A DNA stretch of 14,197 bases from Chloroflexota bacterium (GTDB lineage: Bacteria > Chloroflexota > Anaerolineae > Anaerolineales > Anaerolineaceae). The notes under the pieces were generated by a model. That model saw only the letters and a list, made by a program, of their open reading frames with translations. It did not search any database and was not told the origin of the DNA. Shown one piece after another: positions 6,453 to 13,433 of the stretch (position 1 is the stretch's first letter; each line of letters begins with the position of its first letter). Position numbers and translations under genes: made by a program. The stretch covers positions 1-14,197 of the forward strand of contig JAJUJY010000115.1 in assembly GCA_029265085.1 (NCBI GenBank). Reading direction: 5' to 3'.

Positions 6453-7733
6453 TTACTCATGCTGCCGATCAATTTTTGCACCGAGGGCAGCCAGTTTTTG
6501 ATCTACTTTCTCATATCCCCGATCAATTTGTCCGATATTTCGGATAACTGATTTTCCTCGAGCCGAGAGAGCAGCCAAAACCAATGCCATACCAGCGCGG
6601 ATATCTGGGCTTTCCATCTTTTCTCCATACAATTCAGTAGGCCCTTGAATGATACAGCGGTGTGGGTCACATAAAACGATTTGGGCACCCATGCCAACCA
6701 ATTTATCTGTGAAGAACATGCGAGATGGGTACATCCAATCATGGAAAAGGATGGTGCCTTTGGATTGAGTTGCAACGACTAATGCAATCGACATTAAGTC
6801 GGTCGGGAAGGATGGCCAGGGCATAACACTGATCACAGGGATCGCATCTCCAAGGTCGGGTTCGATAACGAGTTCCTGATCGGCTGGTACAATAATGTCT
6901 TCTCCTTCAACATCCCATCGAACACCAAGCCGGCCAAAAACTAAGCGAATCATATCTAGATACCCAGGACCGGCATTTTTAATCCGGATTGACCCGTGTG
7001 TTACGGCTGCGGCACCGATAAAACTAACAACCTCCAGATAGTCTGGTCCGATTGTAAATTCACCACCATGTAATTTATCTACCCCTTGAATGTGGAGGGT
7101 GTTAGAACCAATATTTTCAATCTTTGCCCCTAGAAGATTGAGAAAATGACATAATTCCTGGATATGGGGTTCAGATGCAGCGTTTCGAATGATGCTGGAT
7201 CCTTTTGCGGTAACACAAGCCATAATAGCGTTTTCAGTCGCTGTAACGCTGGCCTCGTCCAATAATATATCCGCACCCACCAGTTGTTTAGCGGAGAAAT
7301 GGAAACTACGATCGTAGTTAACATTTGCGCCAAGTTTTTTTAAGGCCAAAATATGTGTATCTACTCTACGCCGACCGATAACATCTCCGCCTGGCGGGGG
7401 GAGATGCAATTCGCCTGCGCGTGCTGTCATGGGACCTGCCAACAAAATGGATGCGCGAATTTTTCTTGTCAGATCGGGATCTAAATTTGCTGGTCGAACT
7501 TCTTTTGCTTGAAATTGCCAGCTGTGGGAGTTTATCGGTGTTACTTGAACTCCTAAAGATTCCATTAACGCCCGCATTGTTTTTACATCGGTGATATCTG
7601 GAACATTGTGTAGAATGATGGGCTCATCCGTGAGAAGGCAGCCGGCCAAAATTGGCAATGCTGCATTTTTATTGCCGCCTGGGGTTACCTCACCTTGTAA
7701 TGGAATTCCACCTTCAATGATAAATTTTTCCAT
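6453..7733 (-). CDS. murA: UDP-N-acetylglucosamine 1-carboxyvinyltransferase with active-site Asp (MurA)
   Basis: First committed step of peptidoglycan synthesis in the cytoplasm: transfers enolpyruvyl from phosphoenolpyruvate to UDP-GlcNAc. The 426 residues are full length. Visible are K22-N23 in GGNKNAA (same numbers as the E. coli enzyme), R93, the mobile loop L-P-P-P-G-G-D117-V-I-G-R-R-R, the F-P-T-D motif carrying the catalytic-base Asp, and D-I-R-A-G near the end. The loop residue that is Cys115 in E. coli is Asp (codon at 7383-7385). Known MurAs with this change, such as the mycobacterial and chlamydial ones, stay active but are not alkylated by fosfomycin. The start is the ATG at 7733, which has GGAGG 5 nt upstream; the in-frame ATG at 7745 overlaps that ribosome-binding site and nearly coincides with the predicted transcript start. 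It diverges from the hydrolase gene. Confidence 0.95.
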   Translation of the reverse strand: MEKFIIEGGIPLQGEVTPGGNKNAALPILAGCLLTDEPIILHNVPDITDVKTMRALMESLGVQVTPINSHSWQFQAKEVRPANLDPDLTRKIRASILLAGPMTARAGELHLPPPGGDVIGRRRVDTHILALKKLGANVNYDRSFHFSAKQLVGADILLDEASVTATENAIMACVTAKGSSIIRNAASEPHIQELCHFLNLLGAKIENIGSNTLHIQGVDKLHGGEFTIGPDYLEVVSFIGAAAVTHGSIRIKNAGPGYLDMIRLVFGRLGVRWDVEGEDIIVPADQELVIEPDLGDAIPVISVMPWPSFPTDLMSIALVVATQSKGTILFHDWMYPSRMFFTDKLVGMGAQIVLCDPHRCIIQGPTELYGEKMESPDIRAGMALVLAALSARGKSVIRNIGQIDRGYEKVDQKLAALGAKIDRQHE

Positions 7734-7738
7734 GTTCA

Positions 7739-7743
7739 CCTCC
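7739..7743 (-). promoter_or_regulatory. Ribosome-binding site that fixes the murA start
   Basis: GGAGG on the minus strand, 5 nt before the ATG at 7733. It argues against the in-frame ATG at 7745, which overlaps it. Confidence 0.8.
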
Positions 7744-7752
7744 ATTTGTTGT

Positions 7753-7782
7753 ATTATATCCGCAAGGGATTTAAAAAATCAA
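7753..7782 (-). promoter_or_regulatory. murA promoter
   Basis: On the minus strand, TTGATT (7782-7777) and a perfect TATAAT (7758-7753) are separated by 18 nt. Transcription would begin near 7746, giving a leader of about 13 nt that consists mostly of the ribosome-binding site. It sits in the 67-bp gap shared with the divergent hydrolase gene. Confidence 0.7.
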
Positions 7783-7800
7783 AAAATCAGGAAACCCAAA

Positions 7801-8592
7801 ATGGGAAAGACACATTCAAAGAATCATATATTTTTTATTGATCCTGCTCCTAAACATTCTGTCCCGATTTTATTTTTGCATGGATTAGGTTCCAGGGGTA
7901 ATTCCTGGGTATATCAACTCGAACGACTGAGCGAAATTGGATTTCGCCCAATTGCGGTAGATATTCCAGGTTTTGGTGAATCAAAGTGGAATCAAACGCA
8001 TTGGTCAATTTCGGAAACTGCTAATGAGTTGTGGAATTTTATGCAAGAACTTAATCTTACCAGATTTAATGTAGTTGGAATTTCTATGGGCGGAACGATT
8101 GCTATTCAATTGTCATTAAATTATCCTGAATCAATTGAACGCTTGGTTTTAGTCAACACTTTTGCATGTTTGAAGCCAAAAAGGTTGAACGAGTGGTTAT
8201 ATTTCTCTCGTAGAGGGATTAAGTCAATTATACGTGGTCCGAAAGCACAGGCCGAAATGGTTGCATGGCGTGTTCTACCGAATGAAAATCAAGCGGAACT
8301 GCGAGCTCAACTTATCAATGATATTCGATCTGCTAATCCCACGGCTTATCGGTGGGCGATGATTTCTTTAGCTATGTTTGATGTTCGGAATCAATTGTCA
8401 AGAATTCAATGCCCAACATTGGTCATTTCTGGTGACCGAGACACCACTGTTCCACTTCAGAACCAAAGTGAATTACGAAAAGGTATAAAAAATTCTGAGC
8501 ATATCATTATTCAAAATAGCGGGCATGCAATAATTGCCGATCAACCAGAGCAATTTACTCAAAGACTGATTCAATTTTTAACTTCCCACTAA
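7801..8592 (+). CDS. Alpha/beta-hydrolase fold protein
   Basis: A 263-residue single-domain alpha/beta hydrolase, likely a cytoplasmic esterase, lipase-like or C-C bond hydrolase; the substrate cannot be told. The oxyanion region L-F-L-H-G-L-G-S is near residue 25. The nucleophile elbow G-I-S95-M-G-G, the acid D214 in G-D-R-D-T-T-V-P, and H242 in S-G-H-A make a complete catalytic triad. A cap region lies between about 125 and 195. The start is the ATG at 7801: AGGA lies 8 nt upstream, the family-like sequence begins right after, and the longer open frame from 7591 only runs antisense through murA. No clear promoter is seen; a weak TTGTTG/TTTAAA pair overlaps the murA promoter. Its stop is 2 nt from that of the convergent DUF255 gene, with no terminator between them. 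Confidence 0.92.
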   Translation: MGKTHSKNHIFFIDPAPKHSVPILFLHGLGSRGNSWVYQLERLSEIGFRPIAVDIPGFGESKWNQTHWSISETANELWNFMQELNLTRFNVVGISMGGTIAIQLSLNYPESIERLVLVNTFACLKPKRLNEWLYFSRRGIKSIIRGPKAQAEMVAWRVLPNENQAELRAQLINDIRSANPTAYRWAMISLAMFDVRNQLSRIQCPTLVISGDRDTTVPLQNQSELRKGIKNSEHIIIQNSGHAIIADQPEQFTQRLIQFLTSH

Positions 8593-8594
8593 AA

Positions 8595-10634
8595 TTAATG
8601 GAAATGATCGAGCAAAATTTCGAGATCGGTAGTTGGAGCTTTGCAAGTGAATTTTTCACAAATATAGAAAGTTGGCTTGTTATCTATGCTTGATCGATGA
8701 TGAAGCAGCTCAGGAGAATTTTGGATGTTATTCTCGATGCCAATTGCCACGAAAGAATAGGGGGCATATTTTCGCCATACTGCTTTTTGGATTTCCAGCG
8801 TAAGTGGAGATTCTCCAGGAATGATCACGGCGATTTGTTTTATTGGGTTTAAAAGCAAATCTATGCCGATCAACGAAAAAGCAAAAGCTGTTGGGTATCT
8901 AGCAGCCTGTTCAGAGAGATTCGAATAATTATTTTCAGCTATCTGTGGATAACTGGCGGTTTCGGTAAATGATCCCATCCAAATTAAGGCTAAATTCGCC
9001 AGTGCATTTCCTGAAGGAGTGGCATTATCAAGAAGATCCTGTGGTCGATAAATTAAATCTTTTTGTTTGTCTGGAACATCAAAAAATCCACCTTCGCTTG
9101 AGTAAAATAAGGAGATCATCTTATCAGTTAATTTCTTTGCTACAGCATACCAATGATCTTGATAATCCGACTGGTATAAAGCAAGAAGGGCTATAATTAA
9201 GGCAGCGTAATCTTCCAGAAATGCATTTTGAAAGGCTTTTCCATCCCGCCAGGCATGATACAGAACGGCATTTTTTAATAGCTCATTTAGAAGAAAATTT
9301 GCATTTTGCTGGGCAGCCAATAAGTATCGTTGGTCATCTAAATATCTTGCCGCTTCTGATAATGCCCTTAAGGTAAGTGCATTCCAGGACAAAATAATTT
9401 TATTATCAACCCCAGGTTGGGTACGGTTATCGCGGGCTTCACGAAGTTTCGAATGAATTTCTTTAAGTTTTGCTGTCAGTAGATCAGGTTTTATTGAAAG
9501 GGAATTGGCAAGATTATTTATTGAATTTTTCTTTTGCAGGATAATTTTGCCTTCAAAATTGCCTTTTGTTGGAAGTTCGTATATTGAATTAAATAATTCC
9601 CAATCTGAGGTATCTGTAATTAGTTGCTCAATTTCATCTTTACTCCAAAGATAAGTTTTACCTTCTACTCCATCGGTATCGGCGTCTAAACTTGAATAAA
9701 AGCCACCAGATTCATGGGTCATCTCTCTCAGGATGAAATCAAGAGTTTCGGTTGCGGTTTGTCTAAAAGATTCATTACCGGTAATTAAATATCCATGAAG
9801 GTACGCAAGAGACAATTGCGCATTGTCGTATAGCATTTTCTCAAAATGGGGAATTTTCCATTCGGAGTCAACACTATATCGGTGAAAACCTCCCCCAATT
9901 ACGTCATACATTCCACCACGCTGCATGGATTCTAGAGCATGTGAAGCTACTGCTAAGGCATTTTGATTCCCTTTAACACTTTGATTAAGGAGATAATCAA
10001 TCGTCATTGGTTGAGGAAACTTAGGTGCATGACCCCAACCACCGTAGTGCCAATCATAGGATTCTATTAGTATTTTTGTTGCCGACTCAAGAATTTCAGG
10101 CGATAAATGTTGATTCTTATGAATAACTGATGCTTTTCCGGATGTTAAATGCGTGAGAAAATCTTCTCCTGCTGCATTAATTTTTTCATGATCATTTTGC
10201 CATGCTTTTTGGATGCTTAAAATCAATTGCGAGAACGAAGGCATGTTATAACGTGGAACTGGTGGAAAGTAGGTTCCGCCATAAAATGGATTTAGATCTG
10301 GAGTCAAAAATACTGATAAAGGCCAACCGCCCTGACCTGTCATGGCAACAACAGCATTCATATAAATGCTGTCCAGATCCGGCCTCTCTTCCCTATCCAC
10401 TTTGATATTAATAAAATATTGATTTAGAAATTCGGCAACAGCAGGATCTTCAAATGATTCATGCGCCATCACATGACACCAATGGCAGGCGGAATACCCA
10501 ATCGATAGGAAAATTGGCTTATTTTCCGACCTGGAACGAGACAAAGCCTCTTCATTCCATGGGTACCAATCGACAGGATTATGTGCATGTTGGAGTAAGT
10601 ATGTGGAATTCTCTTGTGAAAGCCGGTTGGTCAT
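8595..10634 (-). CDS. DUF255 (YyaL/SSP411-type) protein: thioredoxin-like domain plus alpha/alpha barrel
   Basis: A 679-residue member of the widespread YyaL/spermatogenesis-associated protein 20 family, at normal length. The N-terminus shows the family signature N-R-L-x-x-E-x-S-x-Y-L-L-Q-H-A-x-N-P-V-D-W, then a thioredoxin-like domain with C50-H-W-C53-H, R-E-E-R-P-D and G-Q-G-G-W-P. From about residue 170 comes a helical region like the (alpha/alpha)6 barrels of N-acylglucosamine 2-epimerases and glycosidases, with G-G-G-F-H-R-Y and [10 protein letters not shown]. The C-terminus ends with the family's Y-I-C-x-x-x-x-C-K-A-P. The biochemical role is not established; redox or carbohydrate-related roles are both only suggested. 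AGGA lies 10 nt before the ATG. It follows the ubiquitin-like gene by 78 nt on the same strand and may be co-transcribed with it. No signal peptide is present. Confidence 0.93.
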   Translation of the reverse strand: MTNRLSQENSTYLLQHAHNPVDWYPWNEEALSRSRSENKPIFLSIGYSACHWCHVMAHESFEDPAVAEFLNQYFINIKVDREERPDLDSIYMNAVVAMTGQGGWPLSVFLTPDLNPFYGGTYFPPVPRYNMPSFSQLILSIQKAWQNDHEKINAAGEDFLTHLTSGKASVIHKNQHLSPEILESATKILIESYDWHYGGWGHAPKFPQPMTIDYLLNQSVKGNQNALAVASHALESMQRGGMYDVIGGGFHRYSVDSEWKIPHFEKMLYDNAQLSLAYLHGYLITGNESFRQTATETLDFILREMTHESGGFYSSLDADTDGVEGKTYLWSKDEIEQLITDTSDWELFNSIYELPTKGNFEGKIILQKKNSINNLANSLSIKPDLLTAKLKEIHSKLREARDNRTQPGVDNKIILSWNALTLRALSEAARYLDDQRYLLAAQQNANFLLNELLKNAVLYHAWRDGKAFQNAFLEDYAALIIALLALYQSDYQDHWYAVAKKLTDKMISLFYSSEGGFFDVPDKQKDLIYRPQDLLDNATPSGNALANLALIWMGSFTETASYPQIAENNYSNLSEQAARYPTAFAFSLIGIDLLLNPIKQIAVIIPGESPLTLEIQKAVWRKYAPYSFVAIGIENNIQNSPELLHHRSSIDNKPTFYICEKFTCKAPTTDLEILLDHFH

Positions 10635-10712
10635 GGGTCGTTTTTCCTGTGGATTGGTTTTCGTTTTCCGTCATGGTTGATTCAAATCTAATCGGTATTT
10701 TGCCAAGGATTT

Positions 10713-11009
10713 TCACCCGCCAGCCATTGCACCCACAATTCTGTAAATATCTGTGCCGTTTGCTATATTTTCAGGCAGCGGCGTATCAGGTAGTTCGTGA
10801 CTGAAATCTTCACCGCAGGCAAAAAAGCGTATAAAAGGCCGCCGTTCTCCGGTCAAGGGATTACGAATCGTTCCACGAAGCATTGGGTAAGCTGCTTCCA
10901 ATGTATCCAGAATAGAACGCTGGGTGACTGGATCTGGGACGGGCAATTGAATTATGCGGTCTGCCCCAGAAACTTGACGCAGGTGATAAGGAATTTCAAT
11001 GCGAACCAT
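10713..11009 (-). CDS. MoaD/ThiS-like ubiquitin-fold protein ending in Gly-Gly
   Basis: A 98-residue small protein with a MoaD/ThiS pattern: an N-terminal beta strand (V-R-I-E-I-P), a central helix (S-I-L-D-T-L-E-A-A-Y-P), a strand (P-F-I-R-F-F-A), and the end I-Y-R-I-V-G-A-M-A-G-G. A terminal Gly-Gly is the tail that E1-like enzymes adenylate in sulfur carriers such as MoaD and ThiS, so it is probably a sulfur carrier or modifier. Which pathway is unknown: no moaE, moeB, thiF or thiG is in the window. Its ATG overlaps the stop of the BNR-propeller gene by one base (TGATG) and has no strong ribosome-binding site, implying coupled translation. It is longer than a typical MoaD (about 80), with extra residues around N-P-L-T-G-E-R-R-P. 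Family assignment is good; function is unproven. Confidence 0.88.
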   Translation of the reverse strand: MVRIEIPYHLRQVSGADRIIQLPVPDPVTQRSILDTLEAAYPMLRGTIRNPLTGERRPFIRFFACGEDFSHELPDTPLPENIANGTDIYRIVGAMAGG

Positions 11010-12121
11010 CAGAATGTTTGAGCTTCAACAGATAAGATTGCGGGCAGGTCTCGAACAATTGGTAACCAGGTTTCCCCAGAATCTGATGAAGCGTAAATCT
11101 GCCCACCCGTTGTTCCAAAATAAAGTCCGCATGAATCAAATCGATCCACTGTTAAAGAGTTTCTTAAAACATTAACATAACAGTTTTCCTGGGGTAGTCC
11201 ATTGGTCAGCGCTTCCCAATTGTTACCGCCGCTTTTGCTGCGATAAACTCTTAATTTCCCTTCCGGAGGATAATGTTCAGAATCGCTTTTTATTGGAATA
11301 ACGTAGATTGTTTCCGGTTCATGGGCGTGGACTGCGATTGGAAAACCAAAATCACTTGGCAGATTTCCGCTGATTTCAAACCAATGGTTTCCCGCATTGT
11401 TGCTGCGCATCACATCCCAATGCTTTTGCATAAAGATAACATCCGGATGGGATGGATGTAGCGCTATGCTATGGACACAATGACCCACTTCAGCGGATGG
11501 ATCAGGTAATTCGAAACCAGAAATCAAACCCTGATTGATAGGCAGCCAGGTTTCGCCGCCATCATCTGTGCGGAAGGCACCCGCTGCAGAAATTGCAACG
11601 AACATTCGATTGGGATTGGATGGATCAATCAGGATGGTGTGTAAACACATTCCACCTGCACCAGGCTGCCAGAGATGCCCCTTGGCATTTCTCAAACCTG
11701 CAAGTTCGGTCCAATTTTGGCCGCCGTCTTTGCTGATAAACAAGGCCGCATCTTCGACGCCAGCATAAACCAATTCGGGGTCTTCATACGATGGTTGCAG
11801 CTGCCAGACGCGATTAAATTTCCAGGGTTGTTGTGAGCCATCAAATCCCTGGTGAGTTCCTGCATCTCCACTATAAATAAATTGATTTCCTGCCGGTGCC
11901 CAAGTTTTGCCCCCATCTTCAGATCGTTGGATCAATTGACCAAACCAGCTACTTGATTGTGAAGCATATAAACGATTGGGATCAGCTGGTGAACCATTGA
12001 TATGATAGATTTCCCATCCGGCAAAATGTGGACCGTTGATTTGCCAATCACGGCGTTTTTCATCTGAGGTGAGAATAAACGCGCCTTTTCTTGTACCAAC
12101 AAGCAATCTGACCGTTTGCAT
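11009..12121 (-). CDS. Asp-box (BNR) beta-propeller protein, sialidase-like fold
   Basis: A 370-residue repeat protein often labelled exo-alpha-sialidase or WD40/YVTN-like. Asp-box motifs (S-x-D-x-G-x-x-W) are at about 67-74, 130-137 and 185-192 and near the C-terminus (S-S-D-S-G-E-T-W), with two degenerate copies ([18 protein letters not shown]) between, pointing to a propeller of about six or seven blades. I do not see a confident arginine triad or Tyr/Glu pair for sialidase activity, so the enzyme name should not be taken literally. His- and Trp-rich stretches ([21 protein letters not shown]) may form a binding site. There is no signal peptide, unlike secreted sialidases, so it is probably cytoplasmic. 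AAGGA lies 5 nt before the ATG. Its stop overlaps the start of the ubiquitin-like gene, so the two are made together. Confidence 0.88.
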   Translation of the reverse strand: MQTVRLLVGTRKGAFILTSDEKRRDWQINGPHFAGWEIYHINGSPADPNRLYASQSSSWFGQLIQRSEDGGKTWAPAGNQFIYSGDAGTHQGFDGSQQPWKFNRVWQLQPSYEDPELVYAGVEDAALFISKDGGQNWTELAGLRNAKGHLWQPGAGGMCLHTILIDPSNPNRMFVAISAAGAFRTDDGGETWLPINQGLISGFELPDPSAEVGHCVHSIALHPSHPDVIFMQKHWDVMRSNNAGNHWFEISGNLPSDFGFPIAVHAHEPETIYVIPIKSDSEHYPPEGKLRVYRSKSGGNNWEALTNGLPQENCYVNVLRNSLTVDRFDSCGLYFGTTGGQIYASSDSGETWLPIVRDLPAILSVEAQTF

Positions 12122-12174
12122 AGGTATCCTTTTATCAAGGCTGGAAAATAGATAAATCAGCCTGACATAGTCTG

Positions 12175-12196
12175 ATTATACCGTTTTCGTTGTCAA
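12175..12196 (-). promoter_or_regulatory. Promoter-like elements upstream of the BNR-propeller gene
   Basis: The minus strand carries a perfect TATAAT (12180-12175) and a perfect TTGACA (12196-12191), but only 10 nt separate them, too close to work together. The TATAAT may be used with a weak or absent -35. This is the only -10-like site seen upstream of the gene. Confidence 0.35.
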
Positions 12197-12215
12197 TATC
12201 CTAGCCTGGGTTTAG

Positions 12216-12243
12216 TTGCATTACCAGTGAAACGCGGTATACT
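12216..12243 (+). promoter_or_regulatory. Probable promoter of the GNAT-like gene
   Basis: TTGCAT (12216-12221) and TATACT (12238-12243) are separated by 16 nt and lie about 50 nt before the ATG at 12295. The -10 matches five of six consensus bases and the -35 three of six. Confidence 0.5.
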
Positions 12244-12280
12244 GAGAATTTGCTGTTATTTTGATCATATTTTGTGAATT

Positions 12281-12288
12281 GGGAGGGG
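12281..12288 (+). promoter_or_regulatory. Ribosome-binding site that fixes the GNAT-like start
   Basis: GGGAGGGG lies 6 nt before the ATG at 12295. The in-frame GTG at 12274 lies upstream of this site and is therefore unlikely to be the start. Confidence 0.75.
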
Positions 12289-12294
12289 TATCCT

Positions 12295-13419
12295 ATGAGC
12301 ATTGAAATTATTGACACGCAAAATAAAGCCCAGGTGGAGGCGTTTATTAAGTTCCCATTTAAGATTTATAAAAATATTCCTCAATGGGTGCCGCCAATAT
12401 TAAATGATATCCGGGTTATGTTAGACCGGCAAAAACATCCTTTTTATGAACGTTCTGAAGGCGACTTTTTTGTTGCAAAACGCAATAATGAAATTGTTGG
12501 CCGAATTAGCGTCATGGAAAATAAACCATTTAACCAATATCATGGGACACAGATTGCCCAATTTTATCTGTTTGAATGTGTGGATGACCAGGAAGTAGCA
12601 AATGAACTGTTTGCCGCGGCTGCCGAATGGGCACAAAAGCGCGGATTAAATGAAATTGTTGGTCCAAAAGGTTTTAGTGCATTTGATGGTTACGGGTTGC
12701 AGGTTGAAGGATTTGAAAATCGCCAAATGATGACCATGATGAACTATAACCCAATGTACTATGTTAACCTGATTGAAACATTAGGATTCCAAAAGGAAGT
12801 TGATTTTGTTTCTTGCTACATGCATCGTGATAGTTTCCATCTTCCTGAAAAAGTTCACGAAGTAGCCCGTAGAATTCAGGAGCGTGGAACTTTCACAGTG
12901 AAGACATTTGCGAGCAGCAAAGAATTACGATCTTGGGCTAAACCAATTGGAGAAGCGTACAATAAAACTTTTATCAATAATTGGGAATATTATCCACTCA
13001 GCGATCGAGAGGTTAAATTCTTGACGGATAATCTTTTATCTGTTGCTGATCCAAGATTAATTAAGTTGATAATGCATAAAGAAGCAGTTGTCGGTTTCTT
13101 ATTTGGCTTCCCGGATGTTTCGGCAGCTTTGCAGCGCGCGAAAGGACGAATTAATCCACTTTCGATTGCTGATTTGCTGTTAGATATGAAACGGACCAAG
13201 TGGGTCTCGTTGAATGGGGCTGGAATTTTGCCTGAATTCCACGGCCGGGGAGGTAATGCTTTGTTGTATGCAGAAATGGATAAGACCATACATCAATACG
13301 ATTTTGAGCATTTTGAATTAACCCAGGTAGCAGAGACAGCAGTTCAGATGCGTAAAGATTTAATTAATGTTGGTGGTAAACCCTATAAAAATCACCGCGT
13401 TTATTTCCGTCATATCTAA
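12295..13419 (+). CDS. GNAT-like N-acetyltransferase-family protein, YghO-like
   Basis: A 374-residue cytoplasmic protein resembling a family of large, mostly uncharacterised GNAT-related proteins that includes E. coli YghO. The N-terminus has the typical F-I-K-F-P-F-K-I-Y-K-x-x-P-x-W-V-P-P opening, then H-P-F-Y-E and F-F-V-A-K-R-N-N-E-I-V-G-R-I-S, the GNAT central strand pattern. The middle has G-P-K-G-F-S, Y-N-P-M-Y-Y and L-I-E-T-L-G-F-x-K. A second GNAT-like half (about 200-374) contains V-V-G-F-L-F-G and G-I-L-P-E-F-H-G-R-G-G-N-A-L-L, which resembles the acetyl-CoA pyrophosphate loop (R/Q-x-x-G-x-G/A). The substrate is unknown. The start is the ATG at 12295, supported by GGGAGGGG 6 nt upstream. 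It has its own promoter-like site, diverges from the BNR-propeller gene, and ends at a strong terminator. Confidence 0.88.
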   Translation: MSIEIIDTQNKAQVEAFIKFPFKIYKNIPQWVPPILNDIRVMLDRQKHPFYERSEGDFFVAKRNNEIVGRISVMENKPFNQYHGTQIAQFYLFECVDDQEVANELFAAAAEWAQKRGLNEIVGPKGFSAFDGYGLQVEGFENRQMMTMMNYNPMYYVNLIETLGFQKEVDFVSCYMHRDSFHLPEKVHEVARRIQERGTFTVKTFASSKELRSWAKPIGEAYNKTFINNWEYYPLSDREVKFLTDNLLSVADPRLIKLIMHKEAVVGFLFGFPDVSAALQRAKGRINPLSIADLLLDMKRTKWVSLNGAGILPEFHGRGGNALLYAEMDKTIHQYDFEHFELTQVAETAVQMRKDLINVGGKPYKNHRVYFRHI

Positions 13420-13433
13420 AAATATTTCTGATT

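Noticed and set aside
7591..7800. N-terminal 70-residue extension of the alpha/beta-hydrolase frame
   Set aside because: It runs antisense through the start of murA and has no family-like sequence. A ribosome-binding site and a normal start are present at 7801.
11009..12121. Calling the BNR protein a true sialidase
   Set aside because: Asp boxes alone mark the fold. No confident catalytic arginine triad or Tyr/Glu pair is visible, and no signal peptide is present.
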